Shown: piece by piece, positions 1 through 9,229 of the stretch | Layout of the letters: each line of letters starts with the position of its first letter | How positions within the stretch are numbered: the first letter of the stretch is position 1 | Assembly (NCBI GenBank): GCA_963735455.1 | Contig: CAVTKZ010000001.1 | Coordinates: forward strand, 186,001-250,000 | Origin: Palsa-1033 sp963735455 | GTDB lineage: Bacteria > Chloroflexota > Limnocylindria > Limnocylindrales > CSP1-4 | Direction: 5' to 3' | DNA: 64,000 nt | The notes under the pieces: model-generated | Databases searched by the model: none | Told to the model about the DNA's origin: nothing | Seen by the model: the letters and a program-made list of their open reading frames with translations, nothing else | Translations under genes and position numbers: made by a program

Positions 1-488
1 AGAACTACGAGCCGCTCAACGTCTGTAATCTGCCGCGCGCTTTTCGCCTGGTCTTCGGCGAGAAGGCCGAGGTCGTGGAGTACGACCACCAGATGATCCG
101 GACGCCGCGGCAGGAGTTCCGCGCCCCCAGCGTGATCCGCCTGCAGCACCACATCCGCCGCCCCCGGCCGCGGGTCAAGCTGACCCGGCGCGAGATCTTC
201 GCCCGCGACGGCCACCGCTGCCAGTACTGCGGCCGGCAGGCCGGCGACCTGACCCTCGACCACGTGATCCCGCGCCACCGGGGTGGCGCCCACAGCTGGG
301 AGAACCTGGTTGCGGCGTGCAAGCCGTGCAACCACCGCAAGGGCGGCAAGACGCTCGACGAGGTCCGCCTGCGGCTCGTCCGGACGCCGTTCGAGCCGCG
401 CAGCGATGTCTACTCGCTGTTCACGCCGTACCTCTCCGATGAGCGCAACGAGGCATGGCGGGACTACCTGTTCCTGGGCCGCAACTGA
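1..488 (+). CDS. HNH endonuclease, 5' end outside the window
   Basis: The reading frame is open from base 3 to the TGA at 486-488, so the gene starts upstream of the window. A GTG at 75 would also start it, but the residues before that codon (NYEPLNVCNLPRAFRLVFGEK) match the usual start region of this nuclease family, so I treat it as truncated by the window edge. The HNH core is visible: a CQYC pair, a DH pair in TLDHVIPRHRGG, then N and a second CKPC pair with CNHRKGG. These residues bind zinc and metal in stand-alone HNH nucleases. The substrate is unknown; many such proteins are solitary. The next gene overlaps its end by 34 bases. Confidence 0.85.
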   Translation, partial: NYEPLNVCNLPRAFRLVFGEKAEVVEYDHQMIRTPRQEFRAPSVIRLQHHIRRPRPRVKLTRREIFARDGHRCQYCGRQAGDLTLDHVIPRHRGGAHSWENLVAACKPCNHRKGGKTLDEVRLRLVRTPFEPRSDVYSLFTPYLSDERNEAWRDYLFLGRN

Positions 489-1849
489 TCGCGAGCGAGC
501 CTGACGGGCCAGTCGCGGCCCGGATCCCGCGCCCGGTCCGGGCGATTCTCGAGATCCTCCGGACCGACGGGAAGGCCGCCTACGTCGTCGGCGGATCGCT
601 CCGGGACATCCTCCTCGGACGGACGCCCCACGACTGGGACCTGGCCACCGAGGCCCGGCCCGAGGCCCTCCAGACGCTCTTCCCCGGGGCGATCTACCAG
701 AACACGTTCGGGACGGTGGCCGTCCAGCGCGAGGGCGCCTGGTTCGAGATCACCACCTTCCGGCGCGACCACGACTACGCCGACTTCCGGCGGCCGCACC
801 GGGTCGAGTTCGGGGCGACGATCGAGGAGGACCTGGCCCGGCGCGACTTCAGCGTCAACGCCCTGGCCTGGGGGTCGCGGCCGGGCGAGCCCGAGGCCCT
901 GGTCGATCCGTACGGCGGGCAGGCCGATCTCGAGCGCCGGCGGCTGATCGCCGTCGGCGTTCCGGCCGACCGCTTCGGCGAGGACGCCCTGCGGATGGTC
1001 CGGGCCGTCCGGCTGGCCGCCCAGCTCGAGTTCACGATCGCGGCCGGCACCCTGGCCGCGATCAGCCGCCAAGCCGAGCTCGTCCGCCACCTGTCGGGCG
1101 AGCGGATCGCCCGCGAGCTCGAGAAGCTGCTGGCCGCCGACCGGCCCTCGATCGGCCTCCGGCTGATGGAGGCCACCGGCCTGCTCCGCGAGATCTCGGC
1201 CGAGCTGGCCAGCCAGCGCGGAGTGGCCCAGGCCAAGCTGGCCGGCGAGGACCTCTGGGACCACACCGTCCGAACCGTCGACGCCGCCCCGCGCGACTCG
1301 CCCGTGGTCCGGCTGGCTGCCCTGGTCCACGACATCGGCAAGCCAGCGACGGCCGCCGACGGCCACTTCATCGGCCACGACAGCGTCGGCGCGCAGCTGG
1401 CCGAGGCCTTCCTCGGCCGGCTCCACTTCCCGCGGGTCGCGATCGAGCGCGTCGGCCTCCTCGTCCGCAACCACATGTTCAGCTACGAGCCGACCTGGAG
1501 CGACACGGCTGTCCGGCGGATGATCGGCCGGATCGGCGAACCGGCCCTGGCCGAGCTGCTGGCCCTGCGCGCGGCGGATAATCTGGGCAGCGGCCTGCCG
1601 GCCGACGCCGGCGGACTCGACGAGCTGCGCGGCCGGATCGCCGCCCAGATCCAGGCCAAGGCCGTGCTCGACCGGTCGGGCCTGCTGATCGATGGCAATG
1701 ACCTGATCTCGGAGCTCGGCGCGACACCAGGCCCGATCCTCGGCTCGATCCTCGACCGACTCGTGGAGATCGTGCTCGAGGAGCCGGCCCGCAACGACCG
1801 GCCGACCCTGCTGCTGCTGGCCCAGGCAATGCTCGCGGAGGATGGATGA
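455..1849 (+). CDS. cca: CCA-adding enzyme / poly(A) polymerase family with HD domain
   Basis: The 464-residue product is a class II tRNA nucleotidyltransferase, which adds or repairs the 3' CCA of tRNAs. The head domain shows GGS at residues 46-48 with RD at 50-51 and the metal-binding pair D60-x-D62. A metal-binding HD motif (VHDIGKPAT) sits near residue 291, and C-terminal tRNA-binding helices follow, as in the bacterial cca-HD type. The start at 455 lies inside the preceding HNH gene. A slightly later start is possible, because the first 20 residues are not conserved-looking. The stop overlaps the next start as ATGA. CCA-adding and A-adding members cannot be separated from sequence alone. 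Confidence 0.9.
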   Translation: MAGLPVPGPQLIASEPDGPVAARIPRPVRAILEILRTDGKAAYVVGGSLRDILLGRTPHDWDLATEARPEALQTLFPGAIYQNTFGTVAVQREGAWFEITTFRRDHDYADFRRPHRVEFGATIEEDLARRDFSVNALAWGSRPGEPEALVDPYGGQADLERRRLIAVGVPADRFGEDALRMVRAVRLAAQLEFTIAAGTLAAISRQAELVRHLSGERIARELEKLLAADRPSIGLRLMEATGLLREISAELASQRGVAQAKLAGEDLWDHTVRTVDAAPRDSPVVRLAALVHDIGKPATAADGHFIGHDSVGAQLAEAFLGRLHFPRVAIERVGLLVRNHMFSYEPTWSDTAVRRMIGRIGEPALAELLALRAADNLGSGLPADAGGLDELRGRIAAQIQAKAVLDRSGLLIDGNDLISELGATPGPILGSILDRLVEIVLEEPARNDRPTLLLLAQAMLAEDG

Positions 1850-2181
1850 TCGAGCTGATGCTCCAGGCCGAGCAGACGCTGGGCCTGGGCCTGGTGGACC
1901 AGGCCGAGCGGCTGTACGCCCAGGCCGCGGCGGCCGATCCGCACAACGCGATCGCGATCATCGGCCTGGCCCGGGTCCAGCTGGAGCGCGGCGACCAGGC
2001 CGGCTCGCATGCCCTCGTCCTGCGCGCCCTGGCGATCGACCCGGAGAACGCCACGGCGCTCCGGATGGAAGCCCGCCTGCGCGAGGTGCTGGCCGGCGCG
2101 GGCCAGCGGGTGAGCCCGCCGCCGGCCGCGACGGCGGCCCGGGCAGGCCTCGTCGGCCGGCTCCTCGGCCGGAAGCGATGA
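1846..2181 (+). CDS. small TPR-like protein
   Basis: This 111-residue protein begins with two helical TPR-like units: AEQTLGLGLVDQAERLYAQAAAADP, then AIIGLARVQLERGDQAGSHALVLRALAIDP with ENATALRMEARLREVL. The spacing of small residues and the terminal D-P fit tetratricopeptide repeats. The C-terminal part is Pro/Ala-rich and basic. There is no signal peptide or membrane segment. It overlaps the cca stop (ATGA) and the galE start (ATGA), so the three genes are translationally coupled. TPR proteins are scaffolds, and the partner cannot be named. Confidence 0.7.
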   Translation: MIELMLQAEQTLGLGLVDQAERLYAQAAAADPHNAIAIIGLARVQLERGDQAGSHALVLRALAIDPENATALRMEARLREVLAGAGQRVSPPPAATAARAGLVGRLLGRKR

Positions 2182-3179
2182 GGATCCTGGTCACCGGCGG
2201 GGCCGGCTATGTCGGCTCGGTCACGGTCGAACGGTTGCTGGCCGCAGGCCACGCCGTGTGGGTCCTCGACGACGTCTCGACCGGCCACGCCGCGGCGGTG
2301 CCGCCCGGGGCGACGTTCAGACGGGCGAGCTATGCCGACGAGGAGCTGGTCGGCCGGCTGCTCGCCGATAACGCGATCGAGGCGATCCTCCATTGCGCCG
2401 CGCGGTCGCTCGTCGGCGAATCGATCCGCGAGCCGTCGATCTACTACCGGTCCAACGTGGTGGGCGGGGTGGCCCTCCTGGAGGCGGCCCGGCGGGCGGG
2501 CGTCGAGCGGCTCGTGTTCAGCTCGACCGCCGCGGTCTACGGCGTACCGCCGACGACTCCGATCACCGAATCGATGGCCCTCGACCCGATCAATCCATAC
2601 GGCGAGACGAAGCGCACCTTCGAGGCGGCCCTGCGCTGGTACGCCACGGCCTACGGCCTGCGCGGGATCGCCCTGCGCTACTTCAACGTCGCCGGCGCCA
2701 GCCAGCGCTACGGCGAGGACCACGACCCCGAGACCCACCTGATCCCGACGATCCTGAACGCCGTCGCCCACGACCGACCGATGGCCCTCTTCGGCGACGA
2801 TTACCCGACCCCGGACGGGACCCCGATCCGGGACTACATTCACGTCGAAGACCTGGCGGACGCGCACCTGTTGGCCCTCGAGGCAACCGGCGAGCGCCTC
2901 GCCCCAGACGCGCCGCCGGCCCTGATGCTCAACCTGGGGACCGGCACGGGCTTCAGCGTCCGACAGGTGATCCAGGCTGCCGAGGCGGTGGTCGGATCAG
3001 CCATCCCGGTCAGCAGCGGACCGCGCCGGGCCGGCGATCCACCGATCCTGGTCGCCTCGGCCCAGCGCGCCCAGGAGGCGCTCGGCTGGACGGCCCGCCG
3101 AAGCGGTCTGGCCGAGATGATCGGCTCGGCCTGGACCTGGCGGCAGGCGCATCCGGCGGGCTACCCGGGCGATCGGTGA
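2178..3179 (+). CDS. galE: UDP-glucose 4-epimerase
   Basis: The 333-residue protein is an extended short-chain dehydrogenase of the GalE type, interconverting UDP-glucose and UDP-galactose. The N-terminal NAD-binding glycine motif GGAGYVG is at residues 7-13. The active-site Ser lies in FSSTAAVYG and the Tyr-xxx-Lys in NPYGETK near residue 141. Family signatures YFNVAGA, DPETHLIP and RDYIHVEDLADAHLLAL are all present. The start at 2178 is fixed by the ATGA overlap with the TPR gene. It precedes glycosyltransferase genes, so supplying activated sugars to them is plausible. Related UDP-sugar epimerases cannot be excluded. Confidence 0.9.
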   Translation: MRILVTGGAGYVGSVTVERLLAAGHAVWVLDDVSTGHAAAVPPGATFRRASYADEELVGRLLADNAIEAILHCAARSLVGESIREPSIYYRSNVVGGVALLEAARRAGVERLVFSSTAAVYGVPPTTPITESMALDPINPYGETKRTFEAALRWYATAYGLRGIALRYFNVAGASQRYGEDHDPETHLIPTILNAVAHDRPMALFGDDYPTPDGTPIRDYIHVEDLADAHLLALEATGERLAPDAPPALMLNLGTGTGFSVRQVIQAAEAVVGSAIPVSSGPRRAGDPPILVASAQRAQEALGWTARRSGLAEMIGSAWTWRQAHPAGYPGDR

Positions 3180-3971
3180 GTGAGCGCTTCGCCGGCCGGG
3201 TGGCCCTGGTCACCGGCGCCGGCAGCCCGACCGGGATCGGCTTCGCGGTCGCCCGACTTCTCGGCGGCGAAGGGGCCCGGGTCGCGATCGCCTCGACCAC
3301 CGATCGCATCCAGGCCCGGGCGACCGAGCTCGGCGCGAAGGGCGTGATCGCCAGCGGCCACCTCGGCGACCTGACTCAGGACGGGGTCGCTGCCCGGATC
3401 GTCGCCGAGGTGCTGGCCGCCCACGAGCGGATCGACATCCTGGTCAACAGCGCCGGGATGATCTCGGTCGGCGAGGCGGACAGCGACCTGAGCGCTGCTC
3501 GACACGACCGAGTCGGACTGGGACCGGGTGATCGCCCGCAACCTGCGGACCGCGTTCAGCGTGACCCGGGCGGCCCTGCCGGCCCTCCTCGCGGCGTCGC
3601 CCGGCGGGCGGCTCGTGTACGTCTCGTCGGTGACCGGACCGCTGGTCAGCAATCCCCGCTCGAGCGGCTATGCCGCCGCGAAAGCCGGCCTGACCGGCCT
3701 GGCCCGCAGCCTGGCCGTCGAGTACGGCCGCCACGGGCTGACGGCCAATTGCGTCCTGCCCGGCTGGATCGCCAGCGGCTCGCAGCTGCCCGAGGAGGAG
3801 CTGGCCGGGTCGAACACGCCGATTGGCCGGAGCGGCACGGTCGACGAGGTGGCCGAGGCGATCGCCTTCCTGGCCTCGCCGGGGGCGAGCTACATCACCG
3901 GCCAGACGCTCGTCGTCGATGGCGGCAACGTCGTCCAGGAGTACAAGGGCCCGGCCGACGGCTATTACTGA
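3176..3971 (+). CDS. short-chain dehydrogenase/reductase, interrupted by a frameshift
   Basis: A classical SDR starts at GTG 3176, which overlaps the galE stop. It shows the Rossmann motif VTGAGSPTGIGFAVA, the NSAG motif (ILVNSAGMIS), then after a frame change the catalytic SSV...YAAAK (Ser, Tyr, Lys) and the C-terminal VDGG. The frame breaks near 3494. Upstream reading is in one frame through GEADSDLS, and the conserved LLDTTESDWDRVIARN continues one base later. One extra base or two missing bases restores a product of about 265 residues. All catalytic residues survive, so a sequence error is likelier than decay. It resembles 3-oxoacyl reductase-like SDRs; the substrate is unknown. Confidence 0.8.
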
Positions 3972-4029
3972 GCGGCCCGCCTGAACGCTCGCTGAGAGCC
4001 CGATCAAGGCGCGTCGTATCCTTGCCCAG

Positions 4030-4731
4030 ATGAGCGATGCCAGCCAGCCGTCCCGAGCCGATTGGCGGCCGCAGCGTTTCGGGCGGTCAAACGTGCGCAA
4101 GGTGGTCGATCCGCTGATCGAGCCGGTGTGGGTCGGTGAGCGCGTCCTGGTCGAGATCGAGACGGTCGGCCCGCGTGCCGGCGACGGGCCGTATGTCGCG
4201 ATCCTGGACGAGACGGGCGAGCCGATCGACGCCTTCCCGGAGGTGGCCGCCGGTCTCGGCGCCGCGGCCCGGGCGACAAGCCTCGTCCTCGACGGCTACC
4301 TGACCGACAAGGTCGAGCGGGGCATGGATCAGGGCGGCCTGACCGGCGTGGAAGTGCCCAAGGCGAGCGACCTGACCCGGCAGCTGCTGATGGGTGGCGG
4401 CCGCCGCCACGAAGAGCTCGGGCCGCCCGACAGGCACGTCACCGCCGACCCGTCGCTGCCCACCACGTTCGTCGCCGTGGACCTCCTGATGGTCGATGAC
4501 CAGGAGCTGCTCGAGGTGCCCCTGCTCGAGCGCAAGCGCGTCCTGGAGAGCGTCCTGGACGAGAACCAGTTCGTGCGCCGGGGCGTGTACGTCCGGCCAC
4601 CGCTCGATCCGTGGCTGATCTCGTGGCGCTCGATTGGCTTCCACTCGGTCGCCTTCAAGGCGGCCAACGGCCGCTATCGCCCGGGCCTCGACAACGACGG
4701 CTGGGCGATCTCCCGGATCCCCAACCGCTAG
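4030..4731 (+). CDS. ATP-dependent DNA-ligase-like domain protein, probably degenerate
   Basis: This is a 233-residue protein. The segment FVAVDLLMVDDQELLEVPLLERKRVLESVL (about residues 140-170) matches the ligase adenylation-domain pattern of a hydrophobic strand, Asp, and then a 'PLxERrxxL' helix. The N-terminal part (PLIEPVWVGERVLVEIET) sits where the catalytic KxDG motif would be, but no Lys-x-Asp-Gly is present, so adenylation activity is doubtful. A TATCCT box at 4017-4022 lies seven bases before the ATG, suggesting a leaderless transcript. The next gene starts on the last base of its stop codon. The function is not known; the ligase resemblance is my reading of the pattern. Confidence 0.55.
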   Translation: MSDASQPSRADWRPQRFGRSNVRKVVDPLIEPVWVGERVLVEIETVGPRAGDGPYVAILDETGEPIDAFPEVAAGLGAAARATSLVLDGYLTDKVERGMDQGGLTGVEVPKASDLTRQLLMGGGRRHEELGPPDRHVTADPSLPTTFVAVDLLMVDDQELLEVPLLERKRVLESVLDENQFVRRGVYVRPPLDPWLISWRSIGFHSVAFKAANGRYRPGLDNDGWAISRIPNR

Positions 4732-6170
4732 TGGCCGCCGACAGCTTGAGCGCTCCCATCCGGGAGCTGATCGACAAGCTCGGCCAGGCCGACATGATGG
4801 TCGGCATCCCGAGCTTCAAGAACGCGGCCACGATCGGCTACGTGGTCCGCGCAGCGCAGGCCGGCCTGGTCCAGTACTTCCCGGACTTGCGGCCGGTCCT
4901 GGTCAACGCCGACGCGGGCTCGCCGGACGGGACCCAGCGGGTGGTGGCCGAGACCGAGCCGCCCGACTACATCGAGCGGATCCTCCTCGTCCGGCCGACC
5001 AACCGCCTGGAGAAGGTCAGCCTGACCTATCCCGAGGTCGACGGGGTGGGGGGCAAGGGCGCCGCCCTGCGCACGATCTTCGAGATGGCGGCCGCCCTCA
5101 ACGTGAGCGCCCTGGTGGTCGTCGACTCCGACCTGCGCTCGATCGTGCCCGAATGGATCGAGCTCCTGGCCGGCCCGATCATCAAGGGCGGCTATGACTT
5201 CGTGGCGCCGCTGTACGCCCGCTACAAGTACGACGGCACGATCACCAATACGGTGACCTACCCGCTCACCCGGGCGCTCTACGGCCACCGCATCCGGCAG
5301 CCGATCGGGGGCGACTTCGGGGTCTCGGGCGACCTTGTCCGGCACTACCTCAAGCTCGATACCTGGGATGCCGACGTGAGCCGCTTCGGGATCGACATCT
5401 GGATGACGACCGAGGCGCTGGCCGGCGGCTTCGCCGTCTGCCAGGCCCGCCTGGGGGCCAAGGTCCACGATCCCAAGGATCCCGGCGCGGACCTCGGGCC
5501 GATGTTCCGCCAGGTCGTTGGCACGATCCTCCGGCTGGCTGCCCGCAGTCCGGAGCGCTGGCTCGAGATCCGCGGCTCGCACGACGTGCCGGCCTACGGC
5601 TTCGAGCGGATCATCGACCCGCCGCCGCTCGAGGTGAACAGCCTGCGCCTCGTGTCGGAGTTCCAGACCGGCTCGATCGGGATGGCCGACACGTGGTCCG
5701 AGATGCTCGCTCCGGGCACCCTCGAGACGGTCCTCGAGCTGGCCCGGGAGGCCGGCACCAAGTTCGACGATGCCAGCCGGCGGCTGGGCGTCCATGGCGG
5801 CGACACCGGGGCGTCGGGCGGCAGCGGCTCGGCCGGCTCGGGCCCGGGCACCCACGAGATGGCCGACGCGCTGGCCGGCTTCCACTTCCCCGATGATGTC
5901 TGGTCGCGGGTGGTCTACGACCTGGTCGCGGCCGTCGGCCGGATCGAGCGCGGCGACGAGCCGGTCCGGGCCGGCGCGTCGGGCAGCAAGCAGGCCACGA
6001 TCGACCGTTATGTCGCGGCCCTCGTCCCGATCTACTTCGGCCGGGTAGCCAGCTTCGTGATCGAGAACCGGGACATCACGACCGACGAGGCCGAGGAGCG
6101 GGTCGAACGCCAGGCGCGCGAGTTCGAGCTGCTCAAGCCGTACCTCGTCGAACGCTGGAACGCGCGATGA
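4731..6170 (+). CDS. family 2-like glycosyltransferase (glucosyl/mannosylglycerate synthase type)
   Basis: The GTG at 4731 shares a base with the preceding TAG and gives 479 residues. The N-terminal half is a GT-A nucleotide-sugar domain: MMVGIPSFKNAATIGYVV at the strand-helix start, VNADAGSPDGT, then the metal-binding VVVDSDLRSI near residue 133. An acceptor region follows with PIGGDFGVSG and DIWMTTEALAGG. A Gly/Ser linker around residue 365 leads to a helical C-terminal domain. The next two genes (GpgS-like and glycerate kinase) act on glycerate, so a glycosylglycerate product is a reasonable guess. The sugar donor and acceptor are not proven. It overlaps the next start by ATGA. Confidence 0.75.
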   Translation: MAADSLSAPIRELIDKLGQADMMVGIPSFKNAATIGYVVRAAQAGLVQYFPDLRPVLVNADAGSPDGTQRVVAETEPPDYIERILLVRPTNRLEKVSLTYPEVDGVGGKGAALRTIFEMAAALNVSALVVVDSDLRSIVPEWIELLAGPIIKGGYDFVAPLYARYKYDGTITNTVTYPLTRALYGHRIRQPIGGDFGVSGDLVRHYLKLDTWDADVSRFGIDIWMTTEALAGGFAVCQARLGAKVHDPKDPGADLGPMFRQVVGTILRLAARSPERWLEIRGSHDVPAYGFERIIDPPPLEVNSLRLVSEFQTGSIGMADTWSEMLAPGTLETVLELAREAGTKFDDASRRLGVHGGDTGASGGSGSAGSGPGTHEMADALAGFHFPDDVWSRVVYDLVAAVGRIERGDEPVRAGASGSKQATIDRYVAALVPIYFGRVASFVIENRDITTDEAEERVERQAREFELLKPYLVERWNAR

Positions 6171-8128
6171 ACCGGACGCCACTGCCGGTCCGGATCCTGA
6201 TCCCGGTGGCCAACCCGGGCACCGCCGGCGAGCTGGTCCGGATCGGGGCCGCCCTGCTCGAGCCGCGAGCCGGCGAGCTGCGGGCGCTGGGCATCGTCGA
6301 AGTGCCCGAGGGGATGCCCCTGTCCGAGGGCGCCACCCGGGCGCGCCACGCCCGGCGCCTGCTCCAGCGGGTCCTCGACTACGCGCCCGAGGGAATCCCC
6401 ATCCATCCCCTGGTCCGGATCGCCCGCCACGCCGCGGAAGGGATCATCGAGGCGGCCGTCGAGGAGGAGGCCGACCTGCTGATCTTCGGCTGGGGCGGGC
6501 GGCACACGATCCACGCCAACGGCGACGCGACGCCCGACGGGCCGGCTCGTCGTGGGCGCCCGATCCCCGAATCGGGCTCGGTCGTGTCGCCCACGATCGA
6601 CCAGGTGGTCCGGGCCGCGCCGTGCGACATCGCCGTGGTCAAGCAGCGCGGGGCGACCGAGATCCGGCGGATCCTGGTCCCGGTCCGGGGCGGCCCTCAT
6701 GCCGAGCTGGCCCTGACCTTCGCCGACGCGATCGGGACCTACCACGGTGCGACCGTGACCGTCCTCCACGTGGTCCCGCCGGGGATCACCAGCGCCGTCC
6801 GGGCGCAGGCCGAGCGGGCCCTGACCGCCTTCGTCAAGCAGCACGTCCACGGCGCGGCGGAGCCCCTCGTCCGCGAGGCGGCCAACGTCCGCACGGCGAT
6901 CCTGCGCGAGGCCGATCGGGCCGACCTGGTCGTCGTCGGCGCCTCGGCATCACCGGCCGACGGCGGGATCGATCCGCACCTGTTCGGCTCGCTGCCCGAG
7001 GCCATCGCCACCCGGGCGCGGCCAACGGTGGTCGTGGTCAGGACCCGCGAGACGATCGGCCGCCAGACGTTCGAGAAGCTGGCCGAGCGGGCCGAGACCC
7101 TGGCCGCCGCGGACCGGGCGGCCGAGGAAGCGCGGGCGGTGCCGACCCGCGTCGAGCGCTGGTTCGGCGAGTCGAACTTCCACCATGCCGAGTTCGCCGA
7201 CCTGCGCCGGCTGGTCCTGCTCAAGGAGAAGCAGGGCCTGACGATCAGCCTGGTCCTGCCGACCCTCAACGAGGAGGAGACGATCGGGCCGATCGTCGCC
7301 CGCGCGATCCGCGAGATGATGGGCCGCGTCCCGCTCCTCGACGAGATCCTGGTGATCGACTCGGCTTCGACCGATCGGACCCGCGAGATCGCCGAGGCGG
7401 AGGGCGCCCGGGTGGTCCAGCACGCCCATGTCCTCGACCGCTATGGCAGCTTCCGGGGCAAGGGCGAGGCGCTCTGGAAGAGCCTCTTCGAGACGAGCGG
7501 CGACCTGATCGTGTGGGCCGACACGGACGTCCGAAACTGGCATCCGCGGATGGTCTACGGGACCCTCGGCCCGCTCCTGACCGAGCCCCGCCTGCAGTAC
7601 GTCAAGGGCTACTACCAGCGCCCGATCGTGGAGGGTGGCGTGCTCAAGGAAGGCGGCGGCGGGCGGGTCACCGAGCTCGTCGCCCGGCCCCTGATCAACC
7701 TCTTCTACCCGGAGCTGTCGGGCTTCATCCAGCCCCTCTCCGGCGAGTACGCCGGCCGCCGCTCGCTGCTCGAGACGATCCCCTTCTTCACCGGCTATGC
7801 GGTCGAGATCGGGCACCTGATCGACGCCACCGAGCGGGTCGGGCTGGAGGGCCTCGGCCAGGTGGACCTGGAGCGCCGGGTCCATCGCAACCAGGAGCTC
7901 GAGGGCCTCAGCCGGATGAGCTTCGTCATCCTCCAGGCGGTCATGAAGCGCCTCGAGGAGCGGCGCAAGGCGCGCCTCTTCGCCGAGCTCGGCTCGACGA
8001 TGAAGCTGCCCCGCTCGGGCCACGGCCGGCTGGGCCTCGAGGTGATCGAGCTGGCCGACCAGGAGCGCCCGCCGATGATCCGGATCCCCGAATACCTCGA
8101 GAAGCGGGCGGGCGAGATCGGGGAGTGA
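6167..8128 (+). CDS. gpgS: two universal-stress domains fused to glucosyl-3-phosphoglycerate synthase
   Basis: This is a 653-residue fusion. Residues about 8-160 and 165-300 are two Usp-like domains (ILIPVANPG...LLIFGWGG, and ILVPVRGGPHAELALTFADA...LVVVGASASPADGG with a Gly-rich nucleotide loop). From about 345 to the end it is a GT-A glycosyltransferase of the GpgS family: SLVLPTLNEEETIG, the DTDVR metal site near residue 450, and GGGGRVTELVARPLINLF. GpgS makes glucosyl-3-phosphoglycerate from NDP-glucose and 3-phosphoglycerate, the first step to glucosylglycerate. The Usp part could tie solute synthesis to energy or stress status; that is inference. It overlaps both neighbours. Confidence 0.85.
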   Translation: MNRTPLPVRILIPVANPGTAGELVRIGAALLEPRAGELRALGIVEVPEGMPLSEGATRARHARRLLQRVLDYAPEGIPIHPLVRIARHAAEGIIEAAVEEEADLLIFGWGGRHTIHANGDATPDGPARRGRPIPESGSVVSPTIDQVVRAAPCDIAVVKQRGATEIRRILVPVRGGPHAELALTFADAIGTYHGATVTVLHVVPPGITSAVRAQAERALTAFVKQHVHGAAEPLVREAANVRTAILREADRADLVVVGASASPADGGIDPHLFGSLPEAIATRARPTVVVVRTRETIGRQTFEKLAERAETLAAADRAAEEARAVPTRVERWFGESNFHHAEFADLRRLVLLKEKQGLTISLVLPTLNEEETIGPIVARAIREMMGRVPLLDEILVIDSASTDRTREIAEAEGARVVQHAHVLDRYGSFRGKGEALWKSLFETSGDLIVWADTDVRNWHPRMVYGTLGPLLTEPRLQYVKGYYQRPIVEGGVLKEGGGGRVTELVARPLINLFYPELSGFIQPLSGEYAGRRSLLETIPFFTGYAVEIGHLIDATERVGLEGLGQVDLERRVHRNQELEGLSRMSFVILQAVMKRLEERRKARLFAELGSTMKLPRSGHGRLGLEVIELADQERPPMIRIPEYLEKRAGEIGE

Positions 8129-9229
8129 CCACGGTCCTCTTTGCCCCGGATTCGTTCAAGGGCTCGCTCACCTCGGTCGAGGTAGCCCGGGCGCTGGCCG
8201 CGGGCTGGGGCCGGGCCCGGCCCGACGATGAGCTGCTGCTCACGCCGCTGGCCGATGGCGGCGAAGGGACGCTGGCCGCGATCGCGGCGGCCGGCGGCTG
8301 GCAGGCGCTGACGTCGCCCACGGTGGACCCGATCGGACGGCCGATCGATGCCGCCTGGCTCCGCTCGGCGGACGGCACGCGGGCCGTGGTCGAGCTGGCG
8401 GCTGCCTCGGGCCTGTCGCGACTGGCCCTCGACGAGCGCGATCCCCTGGGGGCCACGACGGTCGGCACGGGGCTCCTCCTGCGCGCCGTGCTCGACGCCG
8501 GCCCGCGCCGGATCGTGCTGGGCATCGGCGGCAGCGCCACGAACGACGGCGGAGCGGGGATCCTCGACGCCCTGGGAGGCTGGGTCGAGCCGGACCGGAT
8601 CGACCTCGCCGGCCTCGACGCGCCGGCTGGCCGGTCTCGACCTGCTGGTCGCCTGCGATGTCAGCAACCCGCTTCTGGGACCGGACGGGGCCGCCGCGAC
8701 GTACGGACCCCAGAAGGGCGCGACGCCGGCCGATGTCGAGGCCCTCGACCAGCGCCTGGCGAGCTATGCCGACCTGCTCGAGGCAGCCACCGGCCGGCGC
8801 GAGCGAGACACGCCCGGCGCGGGTGCGGCGGGCGGCGTCGGCTTCGCCCTGCTGTGCCTCGCGGACCGGCTCCATTCGCTGTCCCTTGAGCCCGGGGTCG
8901 ACCTGGTCGCCGGCGAGGTCGAGCTCGATGCGAAGCTCGCCCGGGCCGACCTGGTGATCACCGGCGAGGGCCGGATCGACGCCCAGACGGCGTTCGGCAA
9001 GACGGCGCTCGGCGTTGCCCGCCGGGCCCAGGCGGCCGGCGTCCGCTGCATCGCCGTCGGCGGCGGCGTCGATCCGGCGGGGATCGCCGCCCTTGCGCCG
9101 TTCGGTGTCGAGGTCGTGGCCGTCCACCTCCGGCCGATCCCGGTCGCCGAGGCGATGGCCGCCGGGGCAGCCCCGCTGGTGGCCTGCGGCGAGCGCCTCG
9201 CCCGGGGAGCGACGTGGCTGGCGGCGTGA
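8125..9229 (+). CDS. glxK: glycerate kinase, interrupted by a frameshift
   Basis: The GTG at 8125 overlaps the gpgS stop. The protein begins with the family hallmark FAPDSFKGSLTS, then PLADGGEGT and GIGGSATNDGGAG, all ATP/glycerate-site motifs of the GlxK/GarK family. The frame breaks near 8620. The continuation LAGLDLLVACDVSNPLLG, GPQKGA and VITGEGRIDAQTAFGK lies one base further on. Correcting it gives about 367 residues, the normal family length, with nothing essential missing. The enzyme phosphorylates D-glycerate to 2-phosphoglycerate. Next to gpgS it could recycle glycerate from glucosylglycerate. I read the break as a probable sequence error. Confidence 0.82.

Noticed and set aside
464..1474. 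Long open frames opposite the cca gene
   Set aside because: They mirror the GC-rich codon pattern of a clear cca gene, show no motifs, and have strongly biased Arg/Gly/Pro composition.
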